Of a DNA stretch of 64,000 bases, positions 47,652 through 58,554 are shown one piece after another. The position numbers and the translations under genes were made by a program. This stretch comes from Diplolepis rosae (taxonomy: Eukaryota > Arthropoda > Insecta > Hymenoptera > Diplolepididae): NCBI GenBank assembly GCA_030998225.1, contig JAPYXD010000701.1, forward strand, positions 10,772,501-10,836,500, given 5' to 3'. Under the pieces are notes generated by a model. That model ran no database searches. It saw nothing but the letters and a program-made list of their open reading frames with translations, and was not told the origin of the DNA. Each line of letters starts with the position of its first letter. Position 1 is the first letter of the stretch.

Positions 47652-47815
47652 CTATAAAGTTTTCTAAACTTACTTGTAGAGTATTTCTTATATAAATTAG
47701 AATTTGGCCTGAGATTTATCGAAGAAAGTTTCTTAAAAGCCCCATATTTCAGGGTATATCCCTAGATTTTCCAAGAAATTACTGTAAGTTTAAGGACAAA
47801 TGGACAAGTTGGAGA
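47652..47815 (+). repeat. Dispersed minisatellite unit, right part
   Basis: CTATAAAGTTTTCTAAACTT, ACTTGTAGAGTATTTCTTAT and GAAGAAAGTTTCTTAAAAG match 43730-43830 closely. This is the far side of the unit interrupted by the 347-bp insertion. Confidence 0.72.
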
Positions 47816-48022
47816 TTATTTAGTATTATTGTAATGATTTAAAAATGTAAAGTTTATAAAGTACGTCACAAATTATAACAAGAATATTAAATAATCTTAA
47901 TAATTTTAATAATCTTAATAAATAACTGGCTTATATCGACCCTCAATAATATTAATAGATAGATGATTTTTTACTTTGGCTTTAGGGTCCAGAAATAATG
48001 TAAACTCAGGGTTTCATTTTTT

Positions 48023-48064
48023 CCTCAAACGTTTCGACTCAGATTGGAGTCCTCATCAGTGAGA
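48023..48064 (-). ncRNA. Hammerhead ribozyme motif 3
   Basis: Minus strand: CTGATGA, GACTC/GAGTC with loop CAATCT, GAAA, ACGT and cleavage base T. Stem I pairs TCTCA with TGAGG (four Watson-Crick pairs and one G-U). Compared with motif 1, the fourth stem I pair changed from A-T to C-G and the fifth from A-T to a T-G wobble, so pairing is kept while sequence changes. It lies at the left end of the element at 47947-49530, reading outward. Confidence 0.76.
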
Positions 48065-48065
48065 T

Positions 48066-49060
48066 TTATTTCTATAAAAATACAAAGGAAAAAAAGAATA
48101 AAAAATTGCACGTGTGACGGATAAACATTGTGTTGACAAACGATATAAATGAATTGCACTTGTGAAACTATAGAATAGGTCTAACTAAATTTACGAATAA
48201 AAAATTGAAAATTGTACAAAATTTGCTATAAAAATACATAGGGAAGGGACTTAAAAAATTTGAACACGTGTGACGGATAACATTCTGATAAAATTGCACA
48301 TGTAAACCATATAATTGGTCCATACTAACTAAATTCGAACAAAAATAAATAAAAAGTGTGCAGAATTTTTCTATAAAAAATGCAAAGGAAGAACCTTAAA
48401 AATTACACATGTGACGGATAGACATTGTGTTGACAACCGATATAAATGGATTGCACTTGTGAAACTATAGAATAGGTCAAACTAAATTTACGTATAAAAA
48501 TTGAAAATTCTACAAAATTTGCTATAAAAATACATAGGGAAGGAACTTAAAAAATTTTACACGTGTGACGGATAACATTATGATAAAATTGCACACGTAA
48601 ACCATATATTTGGTTCATACTAATTAAATTCGAAAAAAATAAAAAGTGTGCAGAATTTTTATATAAAAAATTCAAAGGAAGAACCTTAAAAATTATACAT
48701 GTGACGGATAGACATTGTGTTGACAACCGATATAAATGGATTGCACTTGTGAAACTATAGAATAGGTCAAACTAAATTTACGTATAAAAATTGAAAATTG
48801 TACAAAATTTGCTATAAAAATACATAGGGAAGGAACTTAAAAAATTTTACACGTGTGACGGATAACATTATGATAAAATTGCACACGTAAACCATATATT
48901 TGGTCCATACTAATTAAATTCGAAAAAAATAAAAAGTGTGCAGAATTTTTATATAAAAAATTCAAAGGAAGAACCTTAAAAATTACACATGTGACGGATA
49001 GACATTATGGTAAAAAATGGTATGAAAGAATTGCACGTTTGAAACTATAAAATTGGTCTG
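48066..49060 (-). repeat. 290-bp dimeric satellite array
   Basis: GTGACGGATA occurs at 48114, 48270, 48411, 48565, 48701, 48855 and 48991. Neighbouring half-units differ clearly (type A with GACATTGTGTTGACAACCG, type B with AACATTATGATAAAATTGC), while units two apart are nearly identical and exactly 290 bp apart over the last three dimers. This is a higher-order A-B repeat, so recent spread was by dimers. Strand is set by the flanking hammerhead. Confidence 0.88.
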
Positions 49061-49172
49061 AATAACTGAGTTTGCAAAAGAAAATCTGAGTCGAAACGTT
49101 TGAGGAAAAAATGAAACCCTGAGTTTACATTATTTCTGGACCCTAAAGCCAAAGTAAAAAATCATCTATCTA

Positions 49173-49521
49173 CACGGAGAAAAAAAAACTGTTGAATCAA
49201 CAGATGTCATCTGCTGGAATAGGGACAGCAGATTTTTTTTGTAATATTTACAGATTTTTCTACTGGATTCACAGATTGTTTGTAAACTCAACAGATGAAC
49301 CTGTAAAATCTACAGAAATGTCTGTTAGAATAGCGGATTTCAAGAAAAATGAGAAATCCGTAATTCTAACAGACATTTCTGTAGATTTTACAGGTTCATC
49401 TGTTGAGTTTACAAACAATCTGTGAATCCAACAGAAAAATCTGTAAATATTACAAAAAAAAACTGCTGTCCCTATTCCAGCAAATGACATCTATTGATTC
49501 AACAGTTTTTTTTTCTCCGTG
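49173..49521. mobile_element. 349-bp TA-flanked perfect-style palindrome
   Basis: CACGGAGAAAAAAAA and its complement TTTTTTTTTCTCCGTG bound an almost fully palindromic element with a 12-bp centre near 49342-49353. TA lies on each side. Because the arms are so alike, the plus strand (49192-49425) and minus strand (49490-49269) translate to nearly the same peptide; this is not evidence of a gene. It is inserted in the right arm of the larger inverted-terminus element. Confidence 0.9.
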
Positions 49522-49574
49522 TATTAATCTTAATAAACTTGTCCATATATTCAAACTTTGCTAAAAGTTGAACA

Positions 49575-49774
49575 AACTCCTTGAATCCGAAACTGTGAAA
49601 ACACACTGGTTGACCAGCGGATTTAAATGTTGACCAGTGTATTTCACTGATTAACTAGTGAGTTTCCCTGGCGGAATTAGATAAATTCCACTGATTTCTA
49701 TGTGGAAGACATAACATTCGAAACTGTGATTTTTCACTCTTAATCAGTGAGTTTTTACTCATTCAGATTTAGAG
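49575..49774. repeat. Diverged CTCTCT-family remnant
   Basis: Only the right terminus (TTTTACTCATTCAGATTTAGAGAGA) is clear. The inside has GACCAGTGTATTTCACTGATTAACTAGTG-type palindromic blocks that are related in style but not alignable throughout. Confidence 0.5.
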
Positions 49775-49789
49775 AGAAGTTTCTCAATC

Positions 49790-49960
49790 TATTTTTCTAC
49801 GTCTATTATACAATTTTACGTGTTTTATAGTTGCCCCTCCCCCTCCACCCTATTAGTAAATTACTAGACTTTTAGGAACATACATTTTAATATAATAGAT
49901 TCTCAAAAGAAAAAAATGAAGTAATCTTCAACCAATTGTAGGAAATTTTCTAAAATTTTT
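49790..49960 (+). repeat. Dispersed minisatellite unit
   Basis: A C-rich patch (CCCCTCCCCCTCCACCC), TATTAGTAAATTACTAGAC and TTTTAGGAACATA match the satellite consensus; the remainder is diverged. Confidence 0.5.
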
Positions 49961-50754
49961 TGAAACTTTGTAACAAAAAGTTTGAATAGGAAAACAGGTA
50001 CACTGAGTACGATAAATGTGTTTTAAAAAAATGTTTGGGGATTTTAAAATGGTTTTTCTTTAAGTTTATTGTTGACTTTTGCTGAGGCCTTCTAAGTGAC
50101 TTGAAATTGAATGACAAATCAGTCTGTAGTTGAAACATGCATCATAGTTAGGCAACGTATATTGATTCCTTGAAACCAGGGTTAGTTCCCCTCAAAATAC
50201 AAAGATGGGACTCTCATGCATGCGCGATGCAACCCCATGCTATGCATTCGATAGGTAGGTACGTATCAAGAGGCAAGCACAGCTCGATCAATGTTTGATT
50301 GCAACGTACACGAGGGTTGCACTCCTCGTATACGTCTATCTATTGTTAGATATACTTTAAAGAAAGAGAAACTAGAAACATGTTTTCCTTACACCTCATT
50401 AATACCTGCATAAATTACAGGAGGGAGGGTGTTGAAATTATGGGTTGAAAAAATTGATTATTTCTACGGGGTTCATAAATAATCATTTGTGTGAATGATT
50501 CTCGAACAGTTCATAGAATTAATTAATCATCCAAGCGAATTTTAAAAAATTGTTATATTTTTTTAAAATCAATTCCTTTAGTATCATTTATTAATATATT
50601 AATATTAAAATTGACAATTTGTAAACTTCAGATTAATAAATGTACTTACTAAAGTTTGAAACGTTTTTTTTTCTACGGGAGGAAATTTAATTGTATTTTA
50701 TGTTTTAACACGTTAGGTGTTTCAAAAAGCAGGAAAATTTTAAATCAGAGGTAC

Positions 50755-51120
50755 TTTTCTTGTTCGATGCAAATCGGTTGAAAATCAATCTCACTCTATC
50801 CGAAACTTTAATTCGAATGAAACCGAAACCATCCGAATTTAAACCGAATTATCAATTCGAATCAGTATAATTAATTCCTATATCGGATTCATTCGGATTA
50901 AAATTTCGGTTCAGATCAACCCGAGCTGGAATGGATTCTGACTGAAAACTTGATTCGAATTTATTTTGAATGAAGTCTTGGATTGAATCGAAATAATTGT
51001 CAACCGATTTGCATCGAATAAGATTAAAAATGTTTTTCAGATGTATTTAAAATGGTTTGAAATCAGATTTCGGAATGGCTCGAATTCGCTCGGATTGAAT
51101 TCCTATTCAAAAATTTCCTT
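50755..51120. repeat. AATCCGAA-rich dispersed repeat, copy 2
   Basis: GATGCAAATCGGTTGAAAAT at the left and CAACCGATTTGCATCGAATA further right are inverted, as are CGGATTCATTCGGATTAAAA-type blocks. It is the longest copy and looks like a degraded palindrome. Confidence 0.65.
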
Positions 51121-51431
51121 AGGATGATTAATTCTCTCTTTCTGATTTTTTTTCAAAATTCCAGATCAACTAATTCATAACATTTATTTATAAAGAATTG
51201 AACATAATCTAGAATTATTTACTTAAATACACATAAGTTGAATATAATTATTCTTGAAATAAGCTAAGTTCTGAAATATTGTAACAAAATTAAAAAAAGA
51301 ATCAAAGTTAAGCAAAGCAATCATCAAAATTCATTGAAAGGTAACATCATTATACTAAATTCTAAAAATCATTTGATTAACTCAAAAAATTAGCTGCTAT
51401 GTGATTTGAAATTCACCTTGTTTACAAGAAT

Positions 51432-51799
51432 TTAAGGCCACGGATCAATTGGACCACGTGACTAAATTATACATTAATTCATTAATCTAAGATAACTTTT
51501 TAAATTTACAATAAATCGACTTTTTGAAAATTCGGGAAACGTAATGAAGTACAATAAAACACGTCCGATAACTTTTTTTAGACAAAATTTTGAAACAAAT
51601 TGCAAGACTTATAGACAATTATAGTTAACTGTAAAAAAATTTGCAGAATTTCAACTCAAATGAAGTTGACAGATGTTCTTTATCCTCTCCTATTATATTT
51701 TCAAAATTTTCATAAAGATATTTTGTAAAATGAAAAGGTTATCTTACATAAACTTTTACAGGAATTCGGTCACGTGGTCTGGTTGATCCATGGCTTTAA
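51432..51799. mobile_element. TTAA-GGCCA family MITE, copy 3
   Basis: Full-length copy with TTAAGGCCACGGATCAA at the left and TTGATCCATGGCTTTAA at the right, both followed inward by CACGTG boxes. It is about 90 bp longer than copy 1 because of extra central sequence. Confidence 0.83.
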
Positions 51800-52489
51800 A
51801 AAATAAATTTTTACAGTATCATACAAAAATACTTAAATTTTGTTAAAAAATCCAATTTTGATGACTCTTTGCTGGAAAAGATTTTAAAATCCAAGTTGTT
51901 GATATTTTAATAAACTACTTGTATTAATTTCTATAATTTCTGACTTATTCGCTAAAATTTTGGTTTTATCTAATAGTAAAAATATTTCAATTAAAAACAA
52001 AACTCAAGTAATCCAATTATTAAAAATAATAAAATACATCCTTCACCATTGCAATTACAAAAAGACCTCCTTCAATTAGAACAAACTTTGTAAAAGTACG
52101 AGAAATAAAGTTCTCGAATATAAGAAAATTAAGTATAATTCAAATTATAAATTGAAACTAAGGTGACCTCTATGGAGAAAGCGAAAAAACGCAGATATTT
52201 GAAAACGTAATAATTAACCCGACCTTAGCATTCATAAATCTGGAGCGAATTTAATTTACTTGGCAAACCAATTCCATTAAAACCGGCCATTCGACCTGTC
52301 TGGCAGTTGATTTAATAAAAATTTGGATAGATTTCATTTATTATTTTTCCCTGACAAATCTATATGATACAATATACATATACAATATAAATTAAAAATG
52401 CTACATTCCACCCAGCAGATTTTTCATTAATAAAATAACTGTGAATAAAATATAAAAGTAGTGAAAACCAGCGGGCGCAGTTTTTAATG

Positions 52490-53060
52490 CATTAATTTTC
52501 CGCGTCCTCGATTTTTCTCTCTCTTCATTTTTTATTCAGCTTTTTTGTTTAAACAGCGCCGCGAGAGGGTCGTCGCAGTAAATTTCCACTATTTTCTAAT
52601 TTCTTTCCGCCGATGCATGCACGACCCGGTGGTAATTCACGCACTGGGGTAGATGCAAGACACAGACGCGCACGTAAGCGTAGGTGCAAAAGCAAGCCGA
52701 GCAAACACAGTCGCGCGGGGGCGAATGCTAATATTAAAAGTAATATTTCTGGGGCCGTCCGCGGCGCGGTGGCGTCGACCACCCACCCACCCACCCCCCT
52801 CACCCTCCCACAATACCAACCCCAACCCCTAGCCGCCACAAACTCCGGCCTTCACCCCGACTCTATTTATTTTTAATATAAATTAAACAATTTATTTTCC
52901 GCTCGAGCCGAGCTCCAGGCAGGACCGAAATAGAGAAATAATGCCGCGGCGCGCAATATCGAATGAAATATCGCCCGACGCCATAACGCTCGTTCTCTGC
53001 TGCTGGTGCTACTGGCAAGGAAAATACCTAGTCGTTGTAATTTGCAATCACGTGCGGGTG
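52490..53060. promoter_or_regulatory. Strongest GC-rich, CpG-rich island in the window
   Basis: The stretch contains GGCGCGGTGGCGTCGACC, a CCCA repeat (52780-52800), TGCCGCGGCGCGCAATATCG and many CpGs in otherwise AT-rich DNA. Overlapping frames on both strands (52549-52876) are low-complexity and have no domain. It could be a promoter or enhancer; no transcript is evident. Confidence 0.38.
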
Positions 53061-53279
53061 TTGGGAGGCAAGGGATGAAAGAAAATAAATGAAAGGTATT
53101 AGAAAAGAAGGTCAGCTTTTCTGATTTACTTGCTTGTAAATAAAACTCTTTTCTGACTTTTTAAACTTTGATGTAGACAAATGTCGATATTTCTGTAAAT
53201 ATTAAAGTTGAATCAGTGAAATTTACCTGACTGGGTGAATTTTATTGATTCAATTTTCTTACATGCTAAAAAGAAAATT

Positions 53280-53750
53280 GGTTAAATCCGAACGCATTTG
53301 TCGAATTTCGGACTGCTTAAAATTTCATTCATAAAAAAGGAAAATATTTTCGGAATATCGGAAAAAAACTTTCTGATTTGGGCGAAAGTTATAAAAAAAG
53401 AAAATAGTTTCTTAAAGTCCGAACGACACTTTCGGAAATTCTGAAAAAGAATGTTCGTTTTTAACTTTTGTAATATGTGATTGTTAATTTCCGATATTGG
53501 GAAAATTATGTCCAAAATATAGCAAATCGGTTTCTTATTTTCGGATGCGACTAGAATACGTCTTTTGTATATTGCGAAAATGATTCTCTGATTTTCGGAA
53601 CGACTTATTCAACACATTTGAAAGTCACTTCCGAATTTGCGGAATTTCGATTTCGAAGCAAAACAGAACGCGACTTACCGAAATTCAGATAATGGTTTTC
53701 TGAATTTCAGAATGTCACATTCTAAACATCTGAAAATCATATTCTACTAC
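53280..53750. repeat. CGGAAAT/ATTTCCG-rich degenerate repeat
   Basis: Motifs such as CGAATTTCGG, CCGAACG, TCGGAAATTC and ATTTCGG recur every few tens of bases on both strands, much as inside 44724-45184. No termini were found. The open frame at 53282-53515 is explained by this repeat. Confidence 0.5.
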
Positions 53751-54245
53751 ATTAAATTATGATTTATGTAAAGTATATAAATTAATTATTTATTTACTAT
53801 CAATTAATGAAAATTCTAATTTTTTTTATATAATATCCATTTAATAATTATTTTGCTTAATGATTATATTTATTATTACTCAATACTTGTTTAAACTCTG
53901 ATTTATTTTGAATTAATAATTATTTTAAAAAAATGTAACATATACGTTATCATATATTGTTACATTATATTTTTATATTATTATTTATTTATATTATTAC
54001 TTTTGTTGAATTTATTAATTATAATAGATAAAATTGATTTGAGTTAAGTTAAGTCAAATTAATTTGAGTTGATTCAAATCAATTTTAGTAAATTTATAAA
54101 AAATTAATGATTGAAAATGTAAAAAGTGTTTCCCTATAATAAATTCAAATAAATGTATTAAAGAATAATTTTAATAATAATTTAATACGATGTTGTTCAT
54201 AATTGGCTTTAGGGTCCAGAAATGATAATTCAGGAAGTTATATAC

Positions 54246-54290
54246 TTTCAGACGTTTCGACTCTGATCGGAGTCCTCATCAGTGATCTTT
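54246..54290 (-). ncRNA. Hammerhead ribozyme motif 2
   Basis: On the minus strand CTGATGA, a GACTC/GAGTC stem with loop CGATCA, GAAA, ACGT and cleavage base C follow in order. Relative to motif 1, one stem II pair has changed from G-C to A-T on both sides. Stem I keeps only three pairs (TCA/TGA), so cleavage may be weak. The conserved downstream tract ends GGACCCTAAAGCCAATTA near 54215. Confidence 0.7.
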
Positions 54291-54569
54291 GTTTCTAAAA
54301 TATCAAAACTTTGGATAAATATTGCACGTATGAGGCCTATCTTGGAATAAACTTTGGTAATGTGAAAAAATGTGAAAATTTTTTTTTTTTAAATTGTTAT
54401 TTGAGGGTCGATACAAGTCCTATTTTATGAATTTTAATAATAATAAAATATAAATAATAATTTCAATAATAATAAATTCAATGATAATAATTTCATTAAA
54501 TATTGAAATTCATTTATAGATTTTAAAGAAGAATAAATTCATCAATCTGATCAGTTTTTTGTTCCGAAC

Positions 54570-54745
54570 CAATCGAAAAAACAATTTTAATTTCGTTTGA
54601 TGCAAATCAATCCGACTCAATCTGAGACTTTATCCGAATGAATTCGGATTATGGTTAATCTCAACAGAATATCCAATCCGAATCGGTACAAATCAATCCT
54701 ACCATCGATTCATTTCGATTAAAAATTAGGTTCAGATCAACCCAA
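54570..54745. repeat. AATCCGAA-rich dispersed repeat, copy 3
   Basis: GATGCAAATCAATCCGACTC, TGAATTCGGATTATGG and TTCAGATCAACCCAAGCTG match copy 2. The right arm is cut off. Confidence 0.6.
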
Positions 54746-54840
54746 GCTGAAGAAATATTGGAGCCCCATGGAGATTTTCATAGTGCCCGGTTATTTCTCA
54801 GTTAGTAAACACCATATCATATTATTGAACTTGTTCCCTC

Positions 54841-55490
54841 TTAAGGTAGTTCGTTCACGAAAATTAGACCTCAGGCAAAAATAGATAATTTTGCTTTCAA
54901 GAATAGCAATATTATTATTGAAGGGTTAATTTGAAAGAGAAAAGATTAATTTCATGAAAAAAATTTGAAACGCAAAAAAATAATTTTACTAATAAATTTA
55001 ATTTTTGCCCAAACTTATTTTCTTATCGCTTCGAGCCAAATTTTTAAAAATGATCCGATTCTAATAAATCACGGATTCTCTACAACATGACAATTTCCTA
55101 TTTTTGAAATTGAATTAATTATTATTGAATACAGCAATTTGTTTATAAAAATTTTTTTTTGAAAAATTGTTTTTTTATAATTTCAGCCATTAAATAATTC
55201 ATTTTTAAAAATTGGAAACGGTCAAGTTGTAGAAAATCTTTTTCCTAAAAGAATAAACCGTGATTTATTAGAAGCATCATTTTTGAAAATTTGGCTCGAA
55301 GCGATAAGAAAATAAGTTTGGGCAAAAATAAAATTTATTAATAAAATTATTTTTTTGTCTTTCAAATTTTTTTTATGAGAAGTAATCTTTTCTCTTTCAA
55401 ATTAGCCCTTCAATAATAATATTGCTATTCTTGAAAGCAAAATTATCTATTTTTGCCTGAGGTCTAATTTTCGCGAACGAACTACCTTAA
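54841..55490. mobile_element. TTAA-GGTAGTT family MITE, copy 4
   Basis: Full-length palindrome with TTAA at 54841-54844 and 55487-55490. Its subterminal sequence differs from copy 1 in both arms in the same way (GTTCGTTCACG left, CGCGAACGAAC right), so the arms have stayed matched. Confidence 0.87.
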
Positions 55491-55849
55491 GCATGAAAAA
55501 CCTCATTTTTAAAATTTGATGATTAAATATTTCCTGAAGACAGATGAAAATATGAAATTAAACGTTGGATATTAAAAAGAATAAAATTTGAGAGTTAGAG
55601 AGGAAGAGGAAATGGGATTGAAGCTAATTTGAAGATTTTGTTTCCCCTACAGAAATCGCTACCACGAAGACTCACCCTTAAGGTTTTCTCAGTCCCTTCT
55701 TATCCCTACCTCAGAGTCTACTCTCTCTACCTTTACAATATTCGTTTAAAGTGCAGCCAGCTTGCCTACAGGACGTTAATAAATTACGAAAGACATTTCA
55801 AATGTAGCGTAAAATGTAGGTTAGCTCATATCCCCAACCACCTCCCTCC

Positions 55850-56110
55850 CCTTCATCCTTAGAACTAGGAGACTGCCTATCAGCCACCCTCTCCTATATA
55901 ATGCACGTAGCGCGAGAGCGAGATGAATGGCAAGATGGCGACGAATATTTCATGAGGCGTATTAATATTGCAGCATCTCATCTCACGTATGTATCGAGGT
56001 AACATAATGCAAGACTATAGATAGCTTCTTATTAAACCAAGGCGGCGCGGCGCCACGTTGAGCAACGTCCGCACTCTCTATACGTATTCCTATGACTTCT
56101 AGGCCCTCCT
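55850..56110. other. Repeat-free GC-richer segment
   Basis: Words such as GCACGTAGCGCGAGAGCGAG, ATGGCAAGATGGCGACG and GGCGGCGCGGCGCC occur with no open frame. It lies between the GGTAGTT copy 4 and a C/CA microsatellite. Confidence 0.3.
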
Positions 56111-56295
56111 CTCTCTTTCATTCTTCTTGTTTGCACCTATTTTCCCATTCCATTTTCTTCTCCGCTTTACATACTTTCCCTTTGATGTGAATACTTTTAG
56201 TCTGTATTTTTGTTCACACTATATTTGGATTACGATGTATATTTTTTTCTTTATTATTTATATTTTCTTTGATGTATATATTTTATATGTGAGTC

Positions 56296-56328
56296 TCCCC
56301 CCCCCCCTCCTCCCACACACACACACAC
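56296..56328. repeat. C-run and (CA)n microsatellite
   Basis: A run of about a dozen C is followed by a CA run. Similar poly-C tracts occur at 43343-43354 and 59549-59563. Confidence 0.9.
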
Positions 56329-56459
56329 TTCACTCATCTAACGCAATAATCGACATAAACTTTCTTTTTGACTTATTACCAAGGCGGCACGCCAACCTAC
56401 ACTATCAATGATAAGAAATGTAAGTTATTTTTATTTAATACGAAACGTTATTTTTTTAT

Positions 56460-57900
56460 TACATTCTCATCATGGATGAGAAGGTACTGGTTTTATGTGA
56501 AAAATGACTTTCGAAAATTTCATCAAATCTTTACGTTTTGAGACCCCCTGAGTCCGAAAAAAGGGTTTTTACGAAAGTGTCTGTCTGTCTGTAGGTCGTG
56601 TGCGGCATAACTCTCGATAGAATTATCAGATTGAATTGAGCTTTGGTACACTTTATCGGAGCCGAAAAAGTAAGGACAAGTTCATTAACCAGCCACATCC
56701 AATCAAAATAGAGGGATTGAGCACTACTTTTGTGTTTTTGAAAATAATTTTTTGAAAAAATCAAAAATTTTAATACTGGTTTTAGATAGTGCTCATAAAT
56801 CTCTAAAAATTATCCTGATAACATTTTTTGATTAAATCAAAATTAGAAATGTTACAGCATATTCAAATTCGAAAAAAGTCAATATCAAAATTCCATTTTC
56901 CAGTTAAATTATACGAGATACGAAAAACCGTTATGATACAATATTATTTTCTACATAAAGTCCTACAAATTTGAATTGTAACATTTTTTCATAAGATGCA
57001 TAAATTTTACTTTTGCCCAATTTTATTTTCTTATCGCTTCGAGTCAAATTTTTGAAAATGATGCGATTCTAATAAATTATGGTTCATTTTTTTAGAAAAA
57101 AGATTCTCCACAACTTGACCGTTTCCTATTTTTGAAATTGAATCAATTATTATCAAATACAGCAATTTGTTTATAAAAATTTTGTTTTGAAAAATTGTTT
57201 TTTTATAATTTCAGCCATTAAAGAATTTATCTTCAAAAATCGGAAACGGTCAAGTTGTAGAGAATCTTTTTCCTAAAAAAATGAACCGTGATTTATTATA
57301 ATCGCATCATTTTTAAAAATTTGGCTCGAAGCGATAAGAAAATAAGTTTGGGCAAAAATGAAATTTATTAATAACATTATTTTTTTGTGTTTCAAATTTT
57401 TTTCATGAAAAATAATCTTTTCTCTTTCAAATTAGCCCTTCAAAAATAATATTGCTATTCTTGAAAGCAAAATTATCTATTTTAGCCTGAGGTCTAATTT
57501 TCGTGATCGTACTACCTTAAATAAAGTCTACGATTATTTTTTCTTTTTGAGAGATTTAGAAAGAAAATAAATTACTTTAATCATGTAATTTATTAAAAAG
57601 TTACTGAAATGTATACAGAAAATCGAGCGCGAAGCGCGAGTGTCATGATGAGAATGTATTCCTTAAGGCCGATAGAGCCTTATGTAAATTGAATTTCCTG
57701 TTTCACTTAAACTGAAAAAGAAATTTAGTGAATTTGAGAAAATGAGTAATTCACGTCATCTTTAATATTATAAAATTGGTTTGAGCTTCAGTATTAAATT
57801 ATAAGAAATAAACTTAAATGTATGCGAAGAGCACAAGACCGAGCGCGAAGCGCGAGGTCCAGAAAGAACGGAGCGCGAAGCGCGCAATGAGAATGTGCCC
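56460..57900 (+). repeat. Long dispersed repeat, copy 3, most complete
   Basis: It starts with a unique-looking leader (TTTTGAGACCCCCTGAGTCC, then GTCTGTCTGTCTGT) not seen in copies 1 and 2. It then runs through the shared interior and is interrupted by a GGTAGTT MITE at 57007-57520. It ends with a tail that includes GCGCGAAGCGCG hairpins. Open frames here are not conserved between copies. Confidence 0.72.
57007..57520. mobile_element. TTAA-GGTAGTT family MITE, copy 5, left end lost
   Basis: The right terminus (TACTACC-TTAA) ends at 57520; the outer left arm is missing. It sits inside a longer repeat (about 56460-57900) whose flanks align with the uninterrupted copy at 35757-36540, so this element inserted into that repeat and both were later trimmed. 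Confidence 0.72.
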
Positions 57901-57912
57901 GCGAAGCAGGCA
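57625..57912 (+). repeat. Cluster of GAGCGCGAAGCGCGAG hairpins
   Basis: GAGCGCGAAGCGCG occurs at 57625, 57841 and 57871, with GCGC paired around GAA. The middle one is extended by GACC and GGTC on its flanks. A related GCCCGCGAAGCAGGC follows at 57898. These stand out sharply from AT-rich DNA. Confidence 0.65.
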
Positions 57913-58249
57913 GATTTTTTTCTATACTTTTTTGAGTATGTGTGTAAATTTTCAGGGCGATCTGATTTTTTTTTCTTGGAAAAACAAATAAAATTAAAAG
58001 TTACCAAGTTTAAGAAGAGCACATTTTGAGTGAAAGTAAGCTTTTTACACAAAATAGATTGTTTATTTATTTACTAAAATACCAAAAAAAATATTTTTTT
58101 ATATTTTGGGATATTTTTATTTATTTTATTTAAAAATTTTTGTTCAGTCATGTTACCTCATTTTTCAGATCCAAAACGTTGCTGCACAAAATAAAAAAAG
58201 AATCATGACAATTGGTTAAAAAACAAAAAAGTTAAAAATTTCAATAGAT

Positions 58250-58430
58250 TTCGTAAATCTGAACTTGTTTCCGTTTTCGAAACCATAAGTTTTCTATCTA
58301 CGTTCGTTCTTATCTTCTCTACCATTTCCCAAATTTTGAAAACAAAATGTTATGTAATTTGGATACAAACATCTAGAAACTTAAAGTTAATAAAATTTGT
58401 TAACTTCCTAAGTATCACAAGCCCATAATG
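58250..58430. repeat. Fragment of the GGGCA-family element
   Basis: The motifs TCTATCTACGTTCGTTCTT, ACCATTTCCCAAATTTTG, GATACAAACATCTAGAAAC and AAGTATCACAAGCCC match the right arm of the element ending at 4614, at lower identity and without TTAA. Confidence 0.55.
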
Positions 58431-58554
58431 CTTGAAATGATATTAACAGTTATGTCATATGAAAGAATAATAACATATTGTGCAAGTACGGAAATAAATG
58501 TTTTCCTCGTGTTGCACAAGATTTTTTTTCTACTTGGGAGTCAAAAAACGGATT

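Larger units (their letters stand above)
47947..49530. mobile_element. Inverted-terminus element with hammerhead ends and a satellite core
   Basis: The left end (ATTAATAGATAGATGATTTT, then GGCTTTAGGGTCC, GTAAACTCAGGGTTTCAT and hammerhead 3) is repeated inverted at the right (GAGTCGAAACGTTTGAGG at 49090 to AAAATCATCTATC at 49170). The arms are almost identical for ~110 bp. The right arm lacks the CTGATGAGGACTC half of the ribozyme. A 349-bp TA element is inserted in the right arm at its ATC-TA-TTAATC site. Between the arms lies a 290-bp satellite. Confidence 0.75.

Noticed and set aside
52549..52876. Proline- and arginine-rich frames in the CpG island
   Set aside because: Frames are open on both strands owing to GC-rich low-complexity sequence and a CCCA repeat; no domain or conserved start.
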